64,000 bases of DNA from Kondoa malvinella (lineage: Eukaryota > Basidiomycota > Agaricostilbomycetes > Agaricostilbales > Kondoaceae), in assembly GCA_039545315.1 (NCBI GenBank), contig BCIM01000002.1:2332331-2396330 (forward strand), read 5' to 3'. How positions within the stretch are numbered: the stretch's first letter is position 1; each line of letters starts with the position of its first letter. Shown piece by piece: positions 45,879-58,197 of this stretch. The notes below the pieces were generated by a model. It saw nothing but the letters and a program-made list of their open reading frames with translations, made no database searches and was not told the DNA's origin. Both the position numbers and the translations under genes were made by a program.

Positions 45879-46758
45879 NNNNNNNNNNNNNNNNNNNNNN
45901 NNNNNNNNNNNNNNNNNNNNNNNNNNNNNNNNNNNNNNNNNNNNNNNNNNNNNNNNNNNNNNNNNNNNNNNNNNNNNNNNNNNNNNNNNNNNNNNNNNNN
46001 NNNNNNNNNNNNNNNNNNNNNNNNNNNNNNNNNNNNNNNNNNNNNNNNNNNNNNNNNNNNNNNNNNNNNNNNNNNNNNNNNNNNNNNNNNNNNNNNNNNN
46101 NNNNNNNNNNNNNNNNNNNNNNNNNNNNNNNNNNNNNNNNNNNNNNNNNNNNNNNNNNNNNNNNNNNNNNNNNNNNNNNNNNNNNNNNNNNNNNNNNNNN
46201 NNNNNNNNNNNNNNNNNNNNNNNNNNNNNNNNNNNNNNNNNNNNNNNNNNNNNNNNNNNNNNNNNNNNNNNNNNNNNNNNNNNNNNNNNNNNNNNNNNNN
46301 NNNNNNNNNNNNNNNNNNNNNNNNNNNNNNNNNNNNNNNNNNNNNNNNNNNNNNNNNNNNNNNNNNNNNNNNNNNNNNNNNNNNNNNNNNNNNNNNNNNN
46401 NNNNNNNNNNNNNNNNNNNNNNNNNNNNNNNNNNNNNNNNNNNNNNNNNNNNNNNNNNNNNNNNNNNNNNNNNNNNNNNNNNNNNNNNNNNNNNNNNNNN
46501 NNNNNNNNNNNNNNNNNNNNNNNNNNNNNNNNNNNNNNNNNNNNNNNNNNNNNNNNNNNNNNNNNNNNNNNNNNNNNNNNNNNNNNNNNNNNNNNNNNNN
46601 NNNNNNNNNNNNNNNNNNNNNNNNNNNNNNNNNNNNNNNNNNNNNNNNNNNNNNNNNNNNNNNNNNNNNNNNNNNNNNNNNNNNNNNNNNNNNNNNNNNN
46701 NNNNNNNNNNNNNNNNNNNNNNNNNNNNNNNNNNNNNNNNNNNNNNNNNNNNNNNNNN
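45879..46758. other. Assembly gap, 880 N
   Basis: Unknown sequence. It lies directly next to inverted repeat arm 2 at the same base where arm 1 meets the contig carrying the pheromone gene. A second pheromone gene (plus strand) is the likeliest content on one side, and the 5' end of SFT2 on the other. Confidence 0.95.
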
Positions 46759-47065
46759 GTCTGTCGAGGCTTTACTGATCTATATCATCTTAGATCACTA
46801 TTTTTTACCGGTCTTCAGCTTTGGCTAGCTGGAGCGACGGGCGCCATGGGCAAGGTCTGCAGGATGATATAGGGATTGTAATTGTACTGCCGAGTATCCT
46901 GTTGAGACTGAATTGCAAGGTTATTATGCATATGAGCGTACATATCAACATCCAGCATCGATCTGATTGCAGATAGACGGGCCAGAAAATGTCTGAATCT
47001 GCAGCTGGACTAGTCTGGCTTGCATGCCTCTCTTTCGACACGCTGTTTACCGGCGGTCTGATGAA
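46759..47065 (-). repeat. Inverted repeat arm 2 (307 bases)
   Basis: Reverse complement of 19546-19852 with two visible differences. It covers the last codons of RRG7 (47065-47010) and its 3' flank, and ends at the N gap. RRG7 is complete here, so this is probably the original copy. Confidence 0.9.
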
Positions 47066-47639
47066 TGGGCAGGTCTAAGGCATGCTTGTTACCCAACAAG
47101 GCAAAACCACCTCTTCCTCGAGTCTCTGGTTTGTACAAGAGCAACCAAGCAGTAGCAGCTTGCATCGTAGAATAAGCAGCTGAGGTGAAGCCATGCTGGG
47201 CACACAAAATGCCCAGGACCTGATGTTGACTTGAGCGTTGAGCGTTGCCGAGCACGGCGTCAAACTCTCGAACGTGTACTGGACCAATAGGAGAAGCCAA
47301 CGCCTTGCACTGACCAACGACTCTGAGCACAGTTGCAGGCCTTTCACGATCCTTGATATGCCACCATCCCACGAAATCCAGTCCTTTGTCACCCTTTCCG
47401 CCTCTTCGATGGAGCTGCATAGCCCCTGCGTAAGCATAATGTAGAGAAGTAATGCATTCGAGTTCGAATTTTGTTCCTTTTGCCGTAGCTGACAGAACAG
47501 GTCCGTTGCCATGTTTGGACCGATGCAAGATGCTCGCAGGCTGCGGTGAAGGACAGCGCTGCTCGAACAGTGTACGACAGCTGCTGGGCAGTGTGATAAG
47601 TTTGCAGGCATTGATAATTCTGCCTTTCGGGTTGCACAT
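47010..47639 (-). CDS. RRG7: RRG7-like mitochondrial protein (DUF2034, endonuclease-like fold)
   Basis: Single-exon frame from ATG 47639 (MCNPKGRIINACKLITLPSS) to the stop at 47010. It contains AKGTKFELECITSLHYAYAG, LHRRGGKGDKGLDFVGWWHI, LRVVGQCKALASPIGPVHVR, EFDAVL, HGFTSAAYSTMQAATAWLLL and a GGFALLGNKHALDLP end. GGKGDKG(I/L)D-x2-GWW plus VQCK resembles the D-ExK core of restriction-like nucleases and is typical of Rrg7, a protein needed for respiratory growth in yeast; its activity is unproven. Its last 17 codons lie inside the inverted repeat. Divergent from the NDUFAF6-like gene (163 bases). Confidence 0.8.
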   Translation of the reverse strand: MCNPKGRIINACKLITLPSSCRTLFEQRCPSPQPASILHRSKHGNGPVLSATAKGTKFELECITSLHYAYAGAMQLHRRGGKGDKGLDFVGWWHIKDRERPATVLRVVGQCKALASPIGPVHVREFDAVLGNAQRSSQHQVLGILCAQHGFTSAAYSTMQAATAWLLLYKPETRGRGGFALLGNKHALDLPIHQTAGKQRVEREACKPD

Positions 47640-47802
47640 TTAGCAGGCAAACAATTGTGCGGCCAAGCTTCTTGCGACGAGAATATTGAGCCTTCGGTGT
47701 TGTGTTTAGCTTAGCTTGAGGCAGGCGATTGCGGCTGCATCGAAGTTCCCACTCTTCTTTCCTGTAAACGATCGGTGGTATTGAAGAAAAGCTGTTGTCG
47801 TC

Positions 47803-48923
47803 ATGCGGCCATTGACGGTTCGCTTGCAAGGCAAATTCAAGCAGAAGACGTGGCCGAAAGCACATTGCCTCAATCAGCGCTCTGTCTCCAGTGTAACAGC
47901 TCGTAAAGTATCTGTCGACAACGCAGATTTGGTGCGATCTTCGGATCATGACGCTTTCTTGCTTTCCTTCTTCTATCCGCCTCAGCTCCGTGACGCCTAT
48001 CTTGCTGTACGAGCTTTTGACCTCGAGCTGCGCCGTATTCCAGAATCGGTCAGCAGCCAGTCGACCGGGTTGATGCGTTATGCTTGGTGGAAACAATCTC
48101 TGGATCAACTCTTCAAGGTGCGTCTGCAAAGCATGTGTAGGATTAGCCCCCGCTCTGACAAGCAGGTGTCCTCTTAATCATAGGGCGGCACTGCGCCAAA
48201 TCATCCCGTTCTAAAAGCTATCGGGAGAAATGTTGGCGTCTTTGCAAAGAGCAGGCATCATCTAGATCGCTATTTGGAACAGCAGGTCAGCTCATTCGCA
48301 GATATACGACTAGTGTCTGCTGAAGGGTGGCTGTTAGTCCACAGCATTCACGCAGCAGAGCGCTAGACGAAAGCCGACGCTTTCCGACTTGGCAGCGCAC
48401 TCTCTTGACACCGACCTGCAGTTGCTCTCTGCCCAATCCAAGCTATTGGTAGAAACGCGCCAAGTCCCTGGCGCTAGCCTCAAGAGTCTCAGCCGAGCTC
48501 AAAGTCTTGTACAACTCTTACGCCGTTCGCCGAATACGCTTTCACGCCGTCGACTAGATTATCCAGCAGATGTGCTTGAAGAACAAGGCATTGTAAACGA
48601 TCAGCTTTACCAGTCTACGACTGAGGGCCAGGCAGCGCGAAGTAAAGCAGCTCGCAGTATCGCCCAGATCGCCCTATCCGACCTTCAAGGTGCTGCTGCA
48701 GATTTGAAGAGCGTGAAAAGCTTGCGCCCTCTGTATTTGTCCAAGGCAGGCAGCAGTCACGGATCAGCGCGCGATTCCTGGCTGATTGCTCTGTTTGTCT
48801 CGTATTCAGATTGCGCATGAACGTTGGCTGGCTCGACTGTCAAAGCAAAAGTATGATGTGTTGTCTCCTAATCTCATGCGGAGGGACTGGCAGCTGCCTC
48901 TCCGGCTTTGGTGGTCATCGTAG
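47803..48923 (+). CDS. NDUFAF6-like complex I assembly factor (phytoene synthase fold)
   Basis: Start at 47803 with a basic presequence (MRPLTVRLQGKFKQKTWPKA). Then LVRSSDHDAFLLSFFYPPQL, RDAYLAVRAFDLELRRIPES and TGLMRYAWWKQSLDQLFK, spliced to GGTAPNHPVLKAIGRNVGVF. Later exons have SLSRAQSLVQLLRRSPNTLS, RRRLDYPADVLEEQGIVNDQ and, at the end, AHERWLARLSKQKYDVLSPN plus RRDWQLPLRLWW. The blocks and spacing match NDUFAF6/Sicily, a non-catalytic squalene/phytoene synthase homologue needed for complex I assembly. A true carotenoid phytoene synthase is less likely: the DxxxD motifs are not evident. Middle exons were not fully resolved. Confidence 0.85.
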
Positions 48924-49097
48924 CTGTACATTTAGATGCATAGAGCTCTAGGCCAAGAACGAGCCTGGAGCGGGGCAGCCGAAAGTAGTAACCGAAGCTG
49001 TAGCATCGACGACCCTCACCGAGAAACGTTATCATAAGCTGCAATCGCCCAGTAGTCTCTGTTTCGAGTACCAACAACGCAACACGTACGCAACATC

Positions 49098-50605
49098 ATG
49101 TCATCGTCAAATTGCAAAGTCGCTCTCTTGGGTGCAGCCGGAGGCGAGTCGCAGCCCTTCACTGTCGCTTCACAGGACGCTGCCTGATGCGCAGATTACT
49201 GCCAGGCATAGGACAGCCTCTTGCTCTCTTGTTGAAGCAGTCCAACCTCATTACCGACTTGGCTCTCTTTGATATTGTTCCGGTCGTCAAAGGCGTTGCA
49301 GTCGACATTAGCCACATCTCGACTCCTTCTACAGTCACTGGTTACACCAAAGACGACGGCGGTCTCGAGAAAGCCTTGCAGAATGCCGATGTCGTAGTCA
49401 TTCCTGCAGGTGTTCCCCGCAAGGTGAGGCTTATCTCTGTTTGGCGTTACTGTCTCATGCCTATATGGCCATTCGCACGCACAGCCTGGCATGACTCGCG
49501 ACGATCTCTTCAAGGTTTAAGCTTCGTAGCCCTCGAGTCGAGTAGACTGATGCGCTGTACAGATCAATGCCGGTATTGTCCGCGATTTGGCTGTTTCGAT
49601 TGCCCAGTTCTGCCCAAAGGCTTTCATCTGTGTCATTTCAAACCCGGTCAACTCCACTGTGCCCATCGTAGCAGAGGTGTTGAAACAAGCAGGAGTCTTT
49701 GATCCCAAGAAGTTTGTCTCGGTCCATCTTGATGGCCTGCTGCCGCTGATTCCGTACCTCGAACAGGCTGTTTGGCGTCACAACTTTGGACGTTGTTCGA
49801 GCTCAGACCTTTTGCGCTGAAGCTATTGGTGACCCACAATCTGCTCCAAAGTTTAACGTCCCGGTGATCGGCGGTCACAGCGGAGTTACAATCTTGCCTC
49901 TACTGTCCCGCTGCCAACCATCCTTGAGCAATTTGGGAGCTGAAGACCTCGAAAAAATTACAAACAGGATTCAGTTTGGCGGTGATGAGGTTGTCAAAGC
50001 CAAAGACGGTTCGAACTTTCTGATTTTCCTTTTGGAGAGAGGATAACGGCGGTACTATTTAGGAGCTGGCTCTGCTACTCTTTCCATGGCCGCCGCCGGC
50101 TACAGATTCGTCGAAAGTTTGTTGTCGGCTAAATGGGGAGGCAAGTCCGGTGTCATTGAGATGAGTTGTACGTTGCAACGCAACGCTGGCTACAGTGAAC
50201 TTGGTGCTTATTACCTGACGACTAGATGTGCTGCTCAAGGCCGCCCCGGAAGATGCTTCTGCCATTCAACAAACCATCGGTGGAGAACTCGAGTACTTTA
50301 GTGTTCCCGTCGAACTTGGCGTGCGTTGCACAATTCACCCTTATTCCGACTGCTAGACTGACACATTTTTAGCCCTCGGGTATCGAGAAGCTTCATCCCA
50401 TTGGCAAAATGTACGTGTCTTGTTTCAGAGCAAAGCGTTAGCTGACCTTCCTTGGTCACTAGTTCGGACTACGAGAAGAAGCTCTTGGACGCAGCTATCC
50501 CAGAACTGCAAGGTAACATCTCAAAGGTAGACAGGAATGCGCTAGCCTTTTTTCAATGCTGACGCCAGTTCGCAGGGTGTTTCTTTTGTTCAATCAAAGT
50601 TGTGA
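49098..50605 (+). CDS. NAD-dependent malate dehydrogenase
   Basis: Start at 49098 ([16 protein letters not shown]). A probable GC-AG intron (49144-49205) splits the Rossmann loop; splicing restores [20 protein letters not shown]. Then [103 protein letters not shown] (catalytic His), [14 protein letters not shown] and [20 protein letters not shown]. It ends GVSFVQSKL. Substrate Arg residues (RKPGMTR and DVVR) are present. No clear targeting presequence, so cytosolic, or peroxisomal if the C-terminal SKL acts as a PTS1 signal. About eight introns. Confidence 0.93.
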
Positions 50606-50747
50606 TGAACAAGCTAGGGACAACTGAAACCGGATGTACTTTGAGGAATAAAAATTGGTATTGCATTATCCAGATCATTCCTGAGCAAACGGGTTTTGAA
50701 TCTCTTCCATGCTGGCGTCAAACCGTCAGCGCCTATTGTGTCGCTCT

Positions 50748-51357
50748 CTAGCATGGCCTACGTACCCATCTACGGGGCTGATAATTACCAAAGCTGTTCC
50801 TCGCAGAATCACCAAACCCAATGACCGCTTTTGTGCAGGGACAAGCAGTTGCGCAGTTTCTGGATCTGAGCAGGCAAGTCAAAACTTTCTGTGATATACG
50901 ATTGTAGGCCAGAAGCTGCTCACCCCGAATGTCTTCTTCAACTTCGTCTAATACGAGATTGAGCAGCGCATCATAGCCCTTCAATGTACCTGTCACTGTG
51001 TAAAAGAATGGCACAGAATCAGCGATTGTTACCATGGCCCAACACAAACAGTGCAGGTGCTGCAGCCGGACCTTCTCTGCCTCCAGCGAACTTCACCCTC
51101 ACTGTATTTGGAAATCGTGTTTCAGCGCACAAGTCATAATCAAGGCTGTCTTGTGCGGACCTTGGGTGTCTACATACTTTGCCAGGTCAAGAATGGGTGC
51201 TTTGGCCTCTCTGGCAGGCTGGCCAGGGCGACTGCTACCGCCTCTGGGTGCTCCTCGATTGCTGTTGCCTCGACCCTGCCAAAGGGAGCCGTGGATTGTA
51301 AGAGTAGCGAAAGAATGTAGCTGGGCTATATGCACGCACTCTGCCACGGTCTGCCAT
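50748..51357 (-). CDS. LSM7: LSm7, U6 snRNA/mRNA-decay ring subunit
   Basis: Start at 51357 (MADRGR), intron, then an Arg/Gly-rich region (GNSNRGAPRGGSSRPGQPAR) and ILDLAKYVDT. The Sm1 motif continues after an intron as VTGTLKGYDALLNLVLDEVE. The last exon gives LGLVILRGTALVIISPVDGY with the Sm2 motif and the stop at 50748. The ring protein joins LSm2-8 (U6) or LSm1-7 (decapping). An extended RGG-like N-terminal tail is typical for LSm7/LSm4-type members. Divergent from KAP95 by 176 bases, and the same pair neighbours MAT in red yeasts (from memory). Confidence 0.92.
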
Positions 51358-51376
51358 TATCCAGAGTCTATACTGA

Positions 51377-51401
51377 AAGAGAGAGAGAGAGAGCGCGCGC
51401 G
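51377..51401. repeat. GA/GC dinucleotide microsatellite
   Basis: About eight GA units followed by GC units in the LSM7-KAP95 divergent promoter. A purine-rich promoter tract or simple length polymorphism. Confidence 0.8.
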
Positions 51402-51533
51402 AAATGCCAAAAATTACTTTGATGCCTCTTGAACCCATCCACGACTCAAAGCCTGCCACTTGCGTGTACTGCTTTCTGCACGTCTCCTTGCTCGCGTTCC
51501 TACAACCACTACTGCAGCCAAGGCTCTTTGCTC

Positions 51534-54500
51534 ATGTCGCAGCAATCCGTGTCGGACCTTTTGGCCGCGTCTCTGTCGCCAGACGATAATGTGCGCCAAT
51601 CAGCGACTCAGCAGCTTGAGCAGCTTGCTTCTTCGTCATTCTCCGCCTATGTTCAAGCTTTGATTGAACAACTCGCGAATGAGGGCGGATCGCCTTCCCA
51701 TATTCGCAATGCCGCGGGTCTTGCCCTCAAAAATACTTTGGCGGCACGAGAAACAAGTACCAAAGAACAGTACGCTCAAAGGTGGACGTCTTTGGATTCT
51801 GCTACTCGCGACCAGGTCAAGGGAGGTGCCATGGCCGCATTGTCAAGCTCAGACAGAGGCGCCCGCAACGTTACCGGTCAGGTCATTGCAGCCATTGCCG
51901 CCATTGAACTCCCCGCAGGCCTCTGGCCCGATCTGGTCAACCAGCTGCTTGCGTTTGTTGGCAGATCAGACAATGCTGGACTGCGGCAAGCTACTTTGCA
52001 AACTATCGGATACATCTGTGAACAAATTGTAAGCCGCTATTCATGAGATAGTGTCGGTATTGGACTGATGCCGAATGGTTGATTATGTTCAGCGCCCCGA
52101 GGTGCTGGTGGCTCAATCGAACCAGATCTTGACCGCTGTCATACAAGGCGCCCGGCAAGAGGAACCAAGTACGGATGTGCAGCACGCTGCCATAGTCGCT
52201 CTGTTAAACTCTCTCGAATTCATCCGAGACAATTTTGAGCGAGAGGTCTGTCTTCGCTTCTATGCTTGATCATTGCCTAGAATACGCCTGATGCTCTGCG
52301 CACCGACTGACAGGGCGAACGCAATTACATTATGCAGGTCGTATGCGAAGCAACCCAGTCGTCTTCGTCCGATGTACAAGTGGCCGCATTCGAGTGCCTG
52401 GTCAAGATCATGCAGCTTTTCTACGACAAGATGCAATACTACATGGAGAAGGCGCTCTTTGGCGTGAGCTTCGTATCGTGCCCGCGCAGGGAAGGATTGA
52501 CCTGACTTCTTCTAGCTGACCATCATGGGAATGAAACACGAGGACGAAAGGGTAGCTTTGCAAGCTGTCGAGTTCTGGTCCACCGTTTGCGACGAAGAAA
52601 TCGAACTCGCGCTGCAGGCAGAAGAGGCTGCAGCGTACGAAGAAGCCTCGGAATCAGAGTCTCAGCATTTCGCGCGCATTGCATTGCCCGAGGTGCTCCC
52701 TGTCGTGCTCTCCCTCTTGATGCGTCAAGAAGAGGATGCAACCGAAGACGAATGGAATGTCAGCATGGCCGCAGGCACGTGTTTAGCCTTGCTAGCTCAA
52801 GCTGTTGGCGATGGCATTGTTACGCCAATCATTCCATTTGTCGAAAGTCACATCAAGAGTACAGAGTGGAGGCAAAGGGAAGCAGCCGTCATGGCGTTTG
52901 GCTCGATCTTGGATGGACCAGAAGAGAAACTGCTCCTCCCGCTAGTTTCCCAGGCACTTCCTACAATCATCGACATGATGCAAGACTCGCACGTTCAAGT
53001 CAAGGATAGCACGGCCTGGACACTCGGTCGCATCTGCGATGTTCTGATTCAAACAATCAATCCGGACGTACATCTGCCAAGCCTGGTTACCGCTTTGGTA
53101 CAAGGCTTGCAGGACAATCCAAGGGTAGTCAGCAATTGCTGCTGGGGCTTGATGAATTTGGCGGAACAATTGGGCAACTCTTCGGCCGACTCTTGTGCCT
53201 TGAGTCCTTTCTTCGATGGGGTGTCTGAAGCTCTTTTGCGCTTTGCGGGACAGTGAGTTTTATAAAAGCGGGACTATAGATACCATTGATTCTGAAAACG
53301 TATCAGGAGCACAAACGAAGCGAATTCTAGAACGTCTGGCTATGAAGCTCTGTCCGCATTTATATCTCACGCTCCCAATGACTGCCTGCCAACCGTCAAT
53401 AAACTTGTCTCGGCGGTCATGCAAAGATCAGAACAGATGCTTCAGATGCAGACCCAGATCGTCGGTGCGGATGATCGAAACAACTACAATGAAATTCAGA
53501 TGAATATCTGCAGCGTCCTAACAGTCAGTCGTATCCTGAGTCCTTAGAAGTTGCAATCACTCACCGTCTGTGCAGAGTATTGTGCGCCGTTTGGGCAAGA
53601 CGATTCTTCCTCTTTCCGACCAGATGATGTCGCTCCTGTTACAAATCATCCAAACCGCTCCGAAACAATCGCCAGTCTTGGAAGATGCGTTCTTGTGTGT
53701 CGGCGCCATGATTTCAAGTCAGCACTAGCATGACCACGTGCTTGATTTCATGCTTATGCTTCTGTTGCAGCGCTGGAGGCCAATTTTACGCCATACCTAC
53801 AAGCCTTCCTACCTTGCTTGAGCAACGCTCTCCAGTCACATCAAGATTACCAACTATGTTCAATTGCAGTCGGGCTGATAGGTGACATCTGCCGTGCGCT
53901 TGGAGAAGGCAGTCTGCCATACTGTCAGGGATTCATGGAGGTTCTTCTCAACAACCTCCAGAGCAGTGTACTACACCGCAACGTCAAGCCGCCGATTCTC
54001 AGCTGCTTTGGTGATATTGCTCTTGCAATTGGAGGAAGCTTTGAGCCTTTCCTTGTGACCGCCATCAGTGTGCTGCAACAGGCCGGCGCCATGCGAGCCG
54101 ATGCGGTATGTGTTTTCTGGCCAACAGCGCTTACTGGACTCAAGGTTGTGACAGACGGACTACGATATGGTCGACTACATCATTTCCTTGCGTGAGAGCA
54201 TCCTGGAGGCGTACACAGGCATTGTCACAGGCATGAAAAGTAGCGGCAAGAGTAGGTCACGTCTTAGTTACTCTGTTGCACTCCAACTCACCCTCGTATC
54301 CTTTCAGGTCAACTCTTGCTGCCCTATGTGACTCCCATCTTCACCTTCCTACAATTGGCCTTGACAGACCAAGAGCGAACCGAAGGTATCATCAAATCAT
54401 CTGTTGGGCTGTTGGGAGATCTTGCCGAAGCATTCCCCGGGGGTCAGATCAAGCCTCACCTGCAGACCGAATGGGTAGTCGAGGCCGTGAAGGCCGCGCG

Positions 54501-54629
54501 GACGAGGTCCAGGGACGCAGAGGGCAAGGCAGTCGCCAAGTGGGCGAAAGAGGTCAGCCGGAAGTCTTCGCGAATGACATACACAGTCTTATTCAGAGCT
54601 TGCAGATGATCCGGAAGGCGACTGTCTGA
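51534..54629 (+). CDS. KAP95: KAP95, importin beta-1
   Basis: Start at 51534 ([20 protein letters not shown]). HEAT-repeat protein of about 860 residues: importin-beta N-terminal domain ([33 protein letters not shown]), then [20 protein letters not shown], an acidic loop around [60 protein letters not shown] and [10 protein letters not shown]. The C-terminal part has [20 protein letters not shown] and [20 protein letters not shown], ending AKWAKEMIRKATV. It imports nuclear cargo with importin alpha. About ten introns, some inside HEAT repeats. KAP95 is MAT-linked in Sporidiobolales to my knowledge. Confidence 0.95.
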
Positions 54630-54675
54630 GTGTGGAAGGTAGATCGTCGCAAGTAGTATCCTGGCCTCAAAGAGT

Positions 54676-54721
54676 ATCATATCAGCATCAGCATCAGCAT
54701 CATCACATCATCGTCATCGTC
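54676..54721. repeat. ATCAGC/ATC short tandem repeat
   Basis: An imperfect run of ATCAGC and ATC triplets just downstream of KAP95, in the 3' UTR or spacer. No function seen. Confidence 0.75.
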
Positions 54722-54919
54722 TTCTGTTGGACGCCATGCCTAAAGGGTATATGGGCAGGCAGTACGGTATTCCATTGTATCACAATAGTAGTTTTTTCCA
54801 TACGATACAATAAAGCACGTTTCTAGGTGAAGTTATGCCCGGAAAGTCAAATCAACAACGGCGAGTCTGCGAGTGAAAGGCTGGCTAAAATCGATCCAAA
54901 ACAAAGGCTGCACTACTAA

Positions 54920-56014
<1,095 letters not shown>

Positions 56015-56571
56015 TGCGACAGATCAGTAGTTGGCCACTACAAGACGATCGTGACAAGACACCGAACCTTTTACAGTTGAGGCAGTCATTTAGAAATGCA
56101 CTCGATTCTACAACGGCCGCTGAGGAGTATTTTATGTTTCTTCGATATATGTGCTGTGGATCCGAGCACATTGACTTGATTGACGACCGAGACTTCGACC
56201 CAATCAGGCCAAACCCTGATGAAATGCTCGGACCCAGTATCGTTCTTGGTGCGTACGGGCTCATTTGGCACCATGGTGGCGAGGTCGAGCTGGCCGGCCG
56301 AGTTGAAGAGGAGCACATGGCCTTCCTCAGAGTGGCCTAAAGTGGTTACTGATGCCAACAAGAGTGCAGCCGGTCTGTGAGAACCTATCGCTAGGCGGTC
56401 CCCTTCATTTGATAAGCGGAAAACGGTCGCAGCGGTCCCTTGAGCTTGTTTAGGCTGCATCGACCATATAACGCTTGCAGTGCGTTCGCGCTCCAGCAAC
56501 GAAGCGCATCTTTTGGCTATGCCTTTCCTTTAATGGCACTGTCAACATAGAGACGCCAACCCAGCGAAACC
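56015..56571. other. Intergenic with an uncertain 108-codon frame
   Basis: Convergent region between TRM8 and a small minus-strand gene. A frame at 56014-56340 (plus) starts on the TRM8 stop codon, and a 137-codon frame runs opposite (56499-56086). Neither shows a known domain. Since frames on both strands are open, chance is likely; part is probably 3' UTR. Confidence 0.35.
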
Positions 56572-57033
56572 TTACAAAGCACGGGTTGAGTTTGTCTTAC
56601 GCTCGTGCTCCATGACAGGTGAGCTAGCTCCTAGATCTAATCTGAAACGATTCGGCTGAGGTATTGTTTCGACATTTTGCCCAACCAACGCTCTTGCAGC
56701 TGGCTTGTGCGATGGCTGCACCAGATGAGGCTGAAAGGCTGGTTTGACAGTCTGAACATCTAGTGGGTCGGCAGAAGGGGAGCTGCCTGCGTTGCTGAAG
56801 TCTTTGTCGATTCTAAGCTTGCGGTTGAAAGGATTGAAGGCCCGCTCTTCTGGAGAGGGTATTACTCTCTTGAGCGGGTTCCGATCTCGTTGGCGCGGAG
56901 CGTGAGAGCTTTTTTGTCCAAAGGCGTCTACAATCGGGCGTCAGCACTCGAAAGTGCAGTCGTGACGATGAATACCTATTGGAGTTGAGAATCGCGCTTT
57001 CTGCGGCCGCACGCGTGAAGGCTCGGTTGCCAT
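56572..57033 (-). CDS. Small basic hypothetical protein
   Basis: ATG at 57033 gives MATEPSRVRPQKARFSTPI, then a short intron (about 56978-56930) and AFGQKSSHAPRQRDRNPLKR, VIPSPEERAFNPFNRKLRID and KDFSNAGSSPSADPLD. A Pro/Gln-rich part ends NRFRLDLGASSPVMEHERKT before the stop at 56572. About 140 residues, low-complexity, basic, with possible SP phosphosites. I do not recognise the family; the block NPLKR...FNPFNRKLRIDKDF is the best candidate for a conserved core. Confidence 0.55.
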
Positions 57034-57313
57034 GTAGCAGCTCGGGGAAGTACAGCCAGGGTGGTGGGTCAAGACGAGACTTAAGAGTAGACAGAATCTG
57101 GGGAATAACTAATTAAGACCGAATTGACTGAAAGCACAAATGCAGGAATATATGGCACCGTGGAGTGCTGCATGCAAATGCGATGAAACGAGAGACCAAC
57201 ATTGCCTTGTTGTTTTCCAAACCAGGATGAAAAGTCAAGCACGCTAACCGGTTTGTCGCACCCTCACTAGGGTCAAAGCCCATATACCAGTGCATCAAGT
57301 ATCGATGTACGCC

Positions 57314-58014
57314 CTACGCAACCGCTCTCTTCGCAACCCCTCGCTTCTTGCTTTGCTTGATGGATCGGTTGGACTTGTTGGAGGCCGAGGCTTGTTGGCA
57401 ACGTAGGAGAACTGAAGCGCGCGAAACGGCAGCCTGTACTCATGTTAGTGGCCCGTTCGGCGACAATTTCCAGTCAAAAGCCAACATACTTTGGTCAGGT
57501 CAGGTCTGTAGCTGCCAACGATCTGTGCAACATTCTTTGCTGCCTTGCGAGAGCCGCTAGACGCGCGCAGAATCTGGGTGCTGGTTGCCTTGGAAGCAGC
57601 GCTTGCGTCGGATTTGGCCTTTCTGGTCTTGACGACAATGCCTCTGCCTTTTGGCGTAGCGGTCACTGAAACGACCTGCACATCGACGAGCACATAATTC
57701 AGCGCCATGCTAATGAGCGACGATCGGACGCTGTTACCTTGTGGTTGGCAAAGCCGCTGTACTTTTTGGAGTGCACATTTCGCAGGTTGCCAATCCTTTT
57801 CGACGGAACATTAACTGTCAAGCAAAGCTTGTCGCTCGTTGGCAGTACATAGCTTACTCGTTGGAAAGAATGGGAGCACCACCAGTGTTGCGCTTGACCT
57901 GTACACATGCAGGTTCAGTGCCCGGCCGCCCGAAATGGTGTGAAGAAGGCTTACCTGGTGAGCGTTGAAGCCGCGTACAACGAGCCAGGCGAGGTCTGCA
58001 GAAGCTTGAGGCAT
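57314..58014 (-). CDS. Ribosomal protein eL28
   Basis: Five short exons. Start at 58014 (MPQASADLAWLVVRGFNAHQ), then VKRNTGGAPILSNE, LNVPSKRIGNLRNVHSKKYS, GFANHK, VVSVTATPKGRGIVVKTRKA, GSRKAAKNVAQIVGSYRPDL, TK, and a final exon AAVSRASVLLR with a Lys/Arg-rich tail ending at 57314. LxWLxVRxxNAxxVKR at the N-terminus, NLxxxHSxKYSG and SYRPDL are eL28 hallmarks. This protein is missing in baker's yeast but general in basidiomycetes. Cytosolic large subunit. Confidence 0.92.
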
Positions 58015-58197
58015 TGTTGTGGATAGTGGTCGCTTGCTTCCGAGCGATGTGAGCAATTGAAGGCTTCCGGTTTACCGGCTCGCAGAGAAAATTCCGGTTT
58101 TGAATGTGACATTGCCCCCAAAATCCTTAATACAAGTCTGTGAATAATACATGATCCTGGAGCACCGCTTGCAGTCTACCCTGACGCTTTACCTTCC

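Noticed and set aside
45706..46872. 388-codon frame spanning the N run
   Set aside because: Most of it is translated N; there is no real sequence behind it.
47803..48923. Carotenoid phytoene synthase
   Set aside because: The fold is shared, but the sequence follows the NDUFAF6 pattern (FYP, MRYAWWK, RRRLDYPADVL, RDWQLPLRLWW) and the Asp-rich catalytic motifs are not evident.
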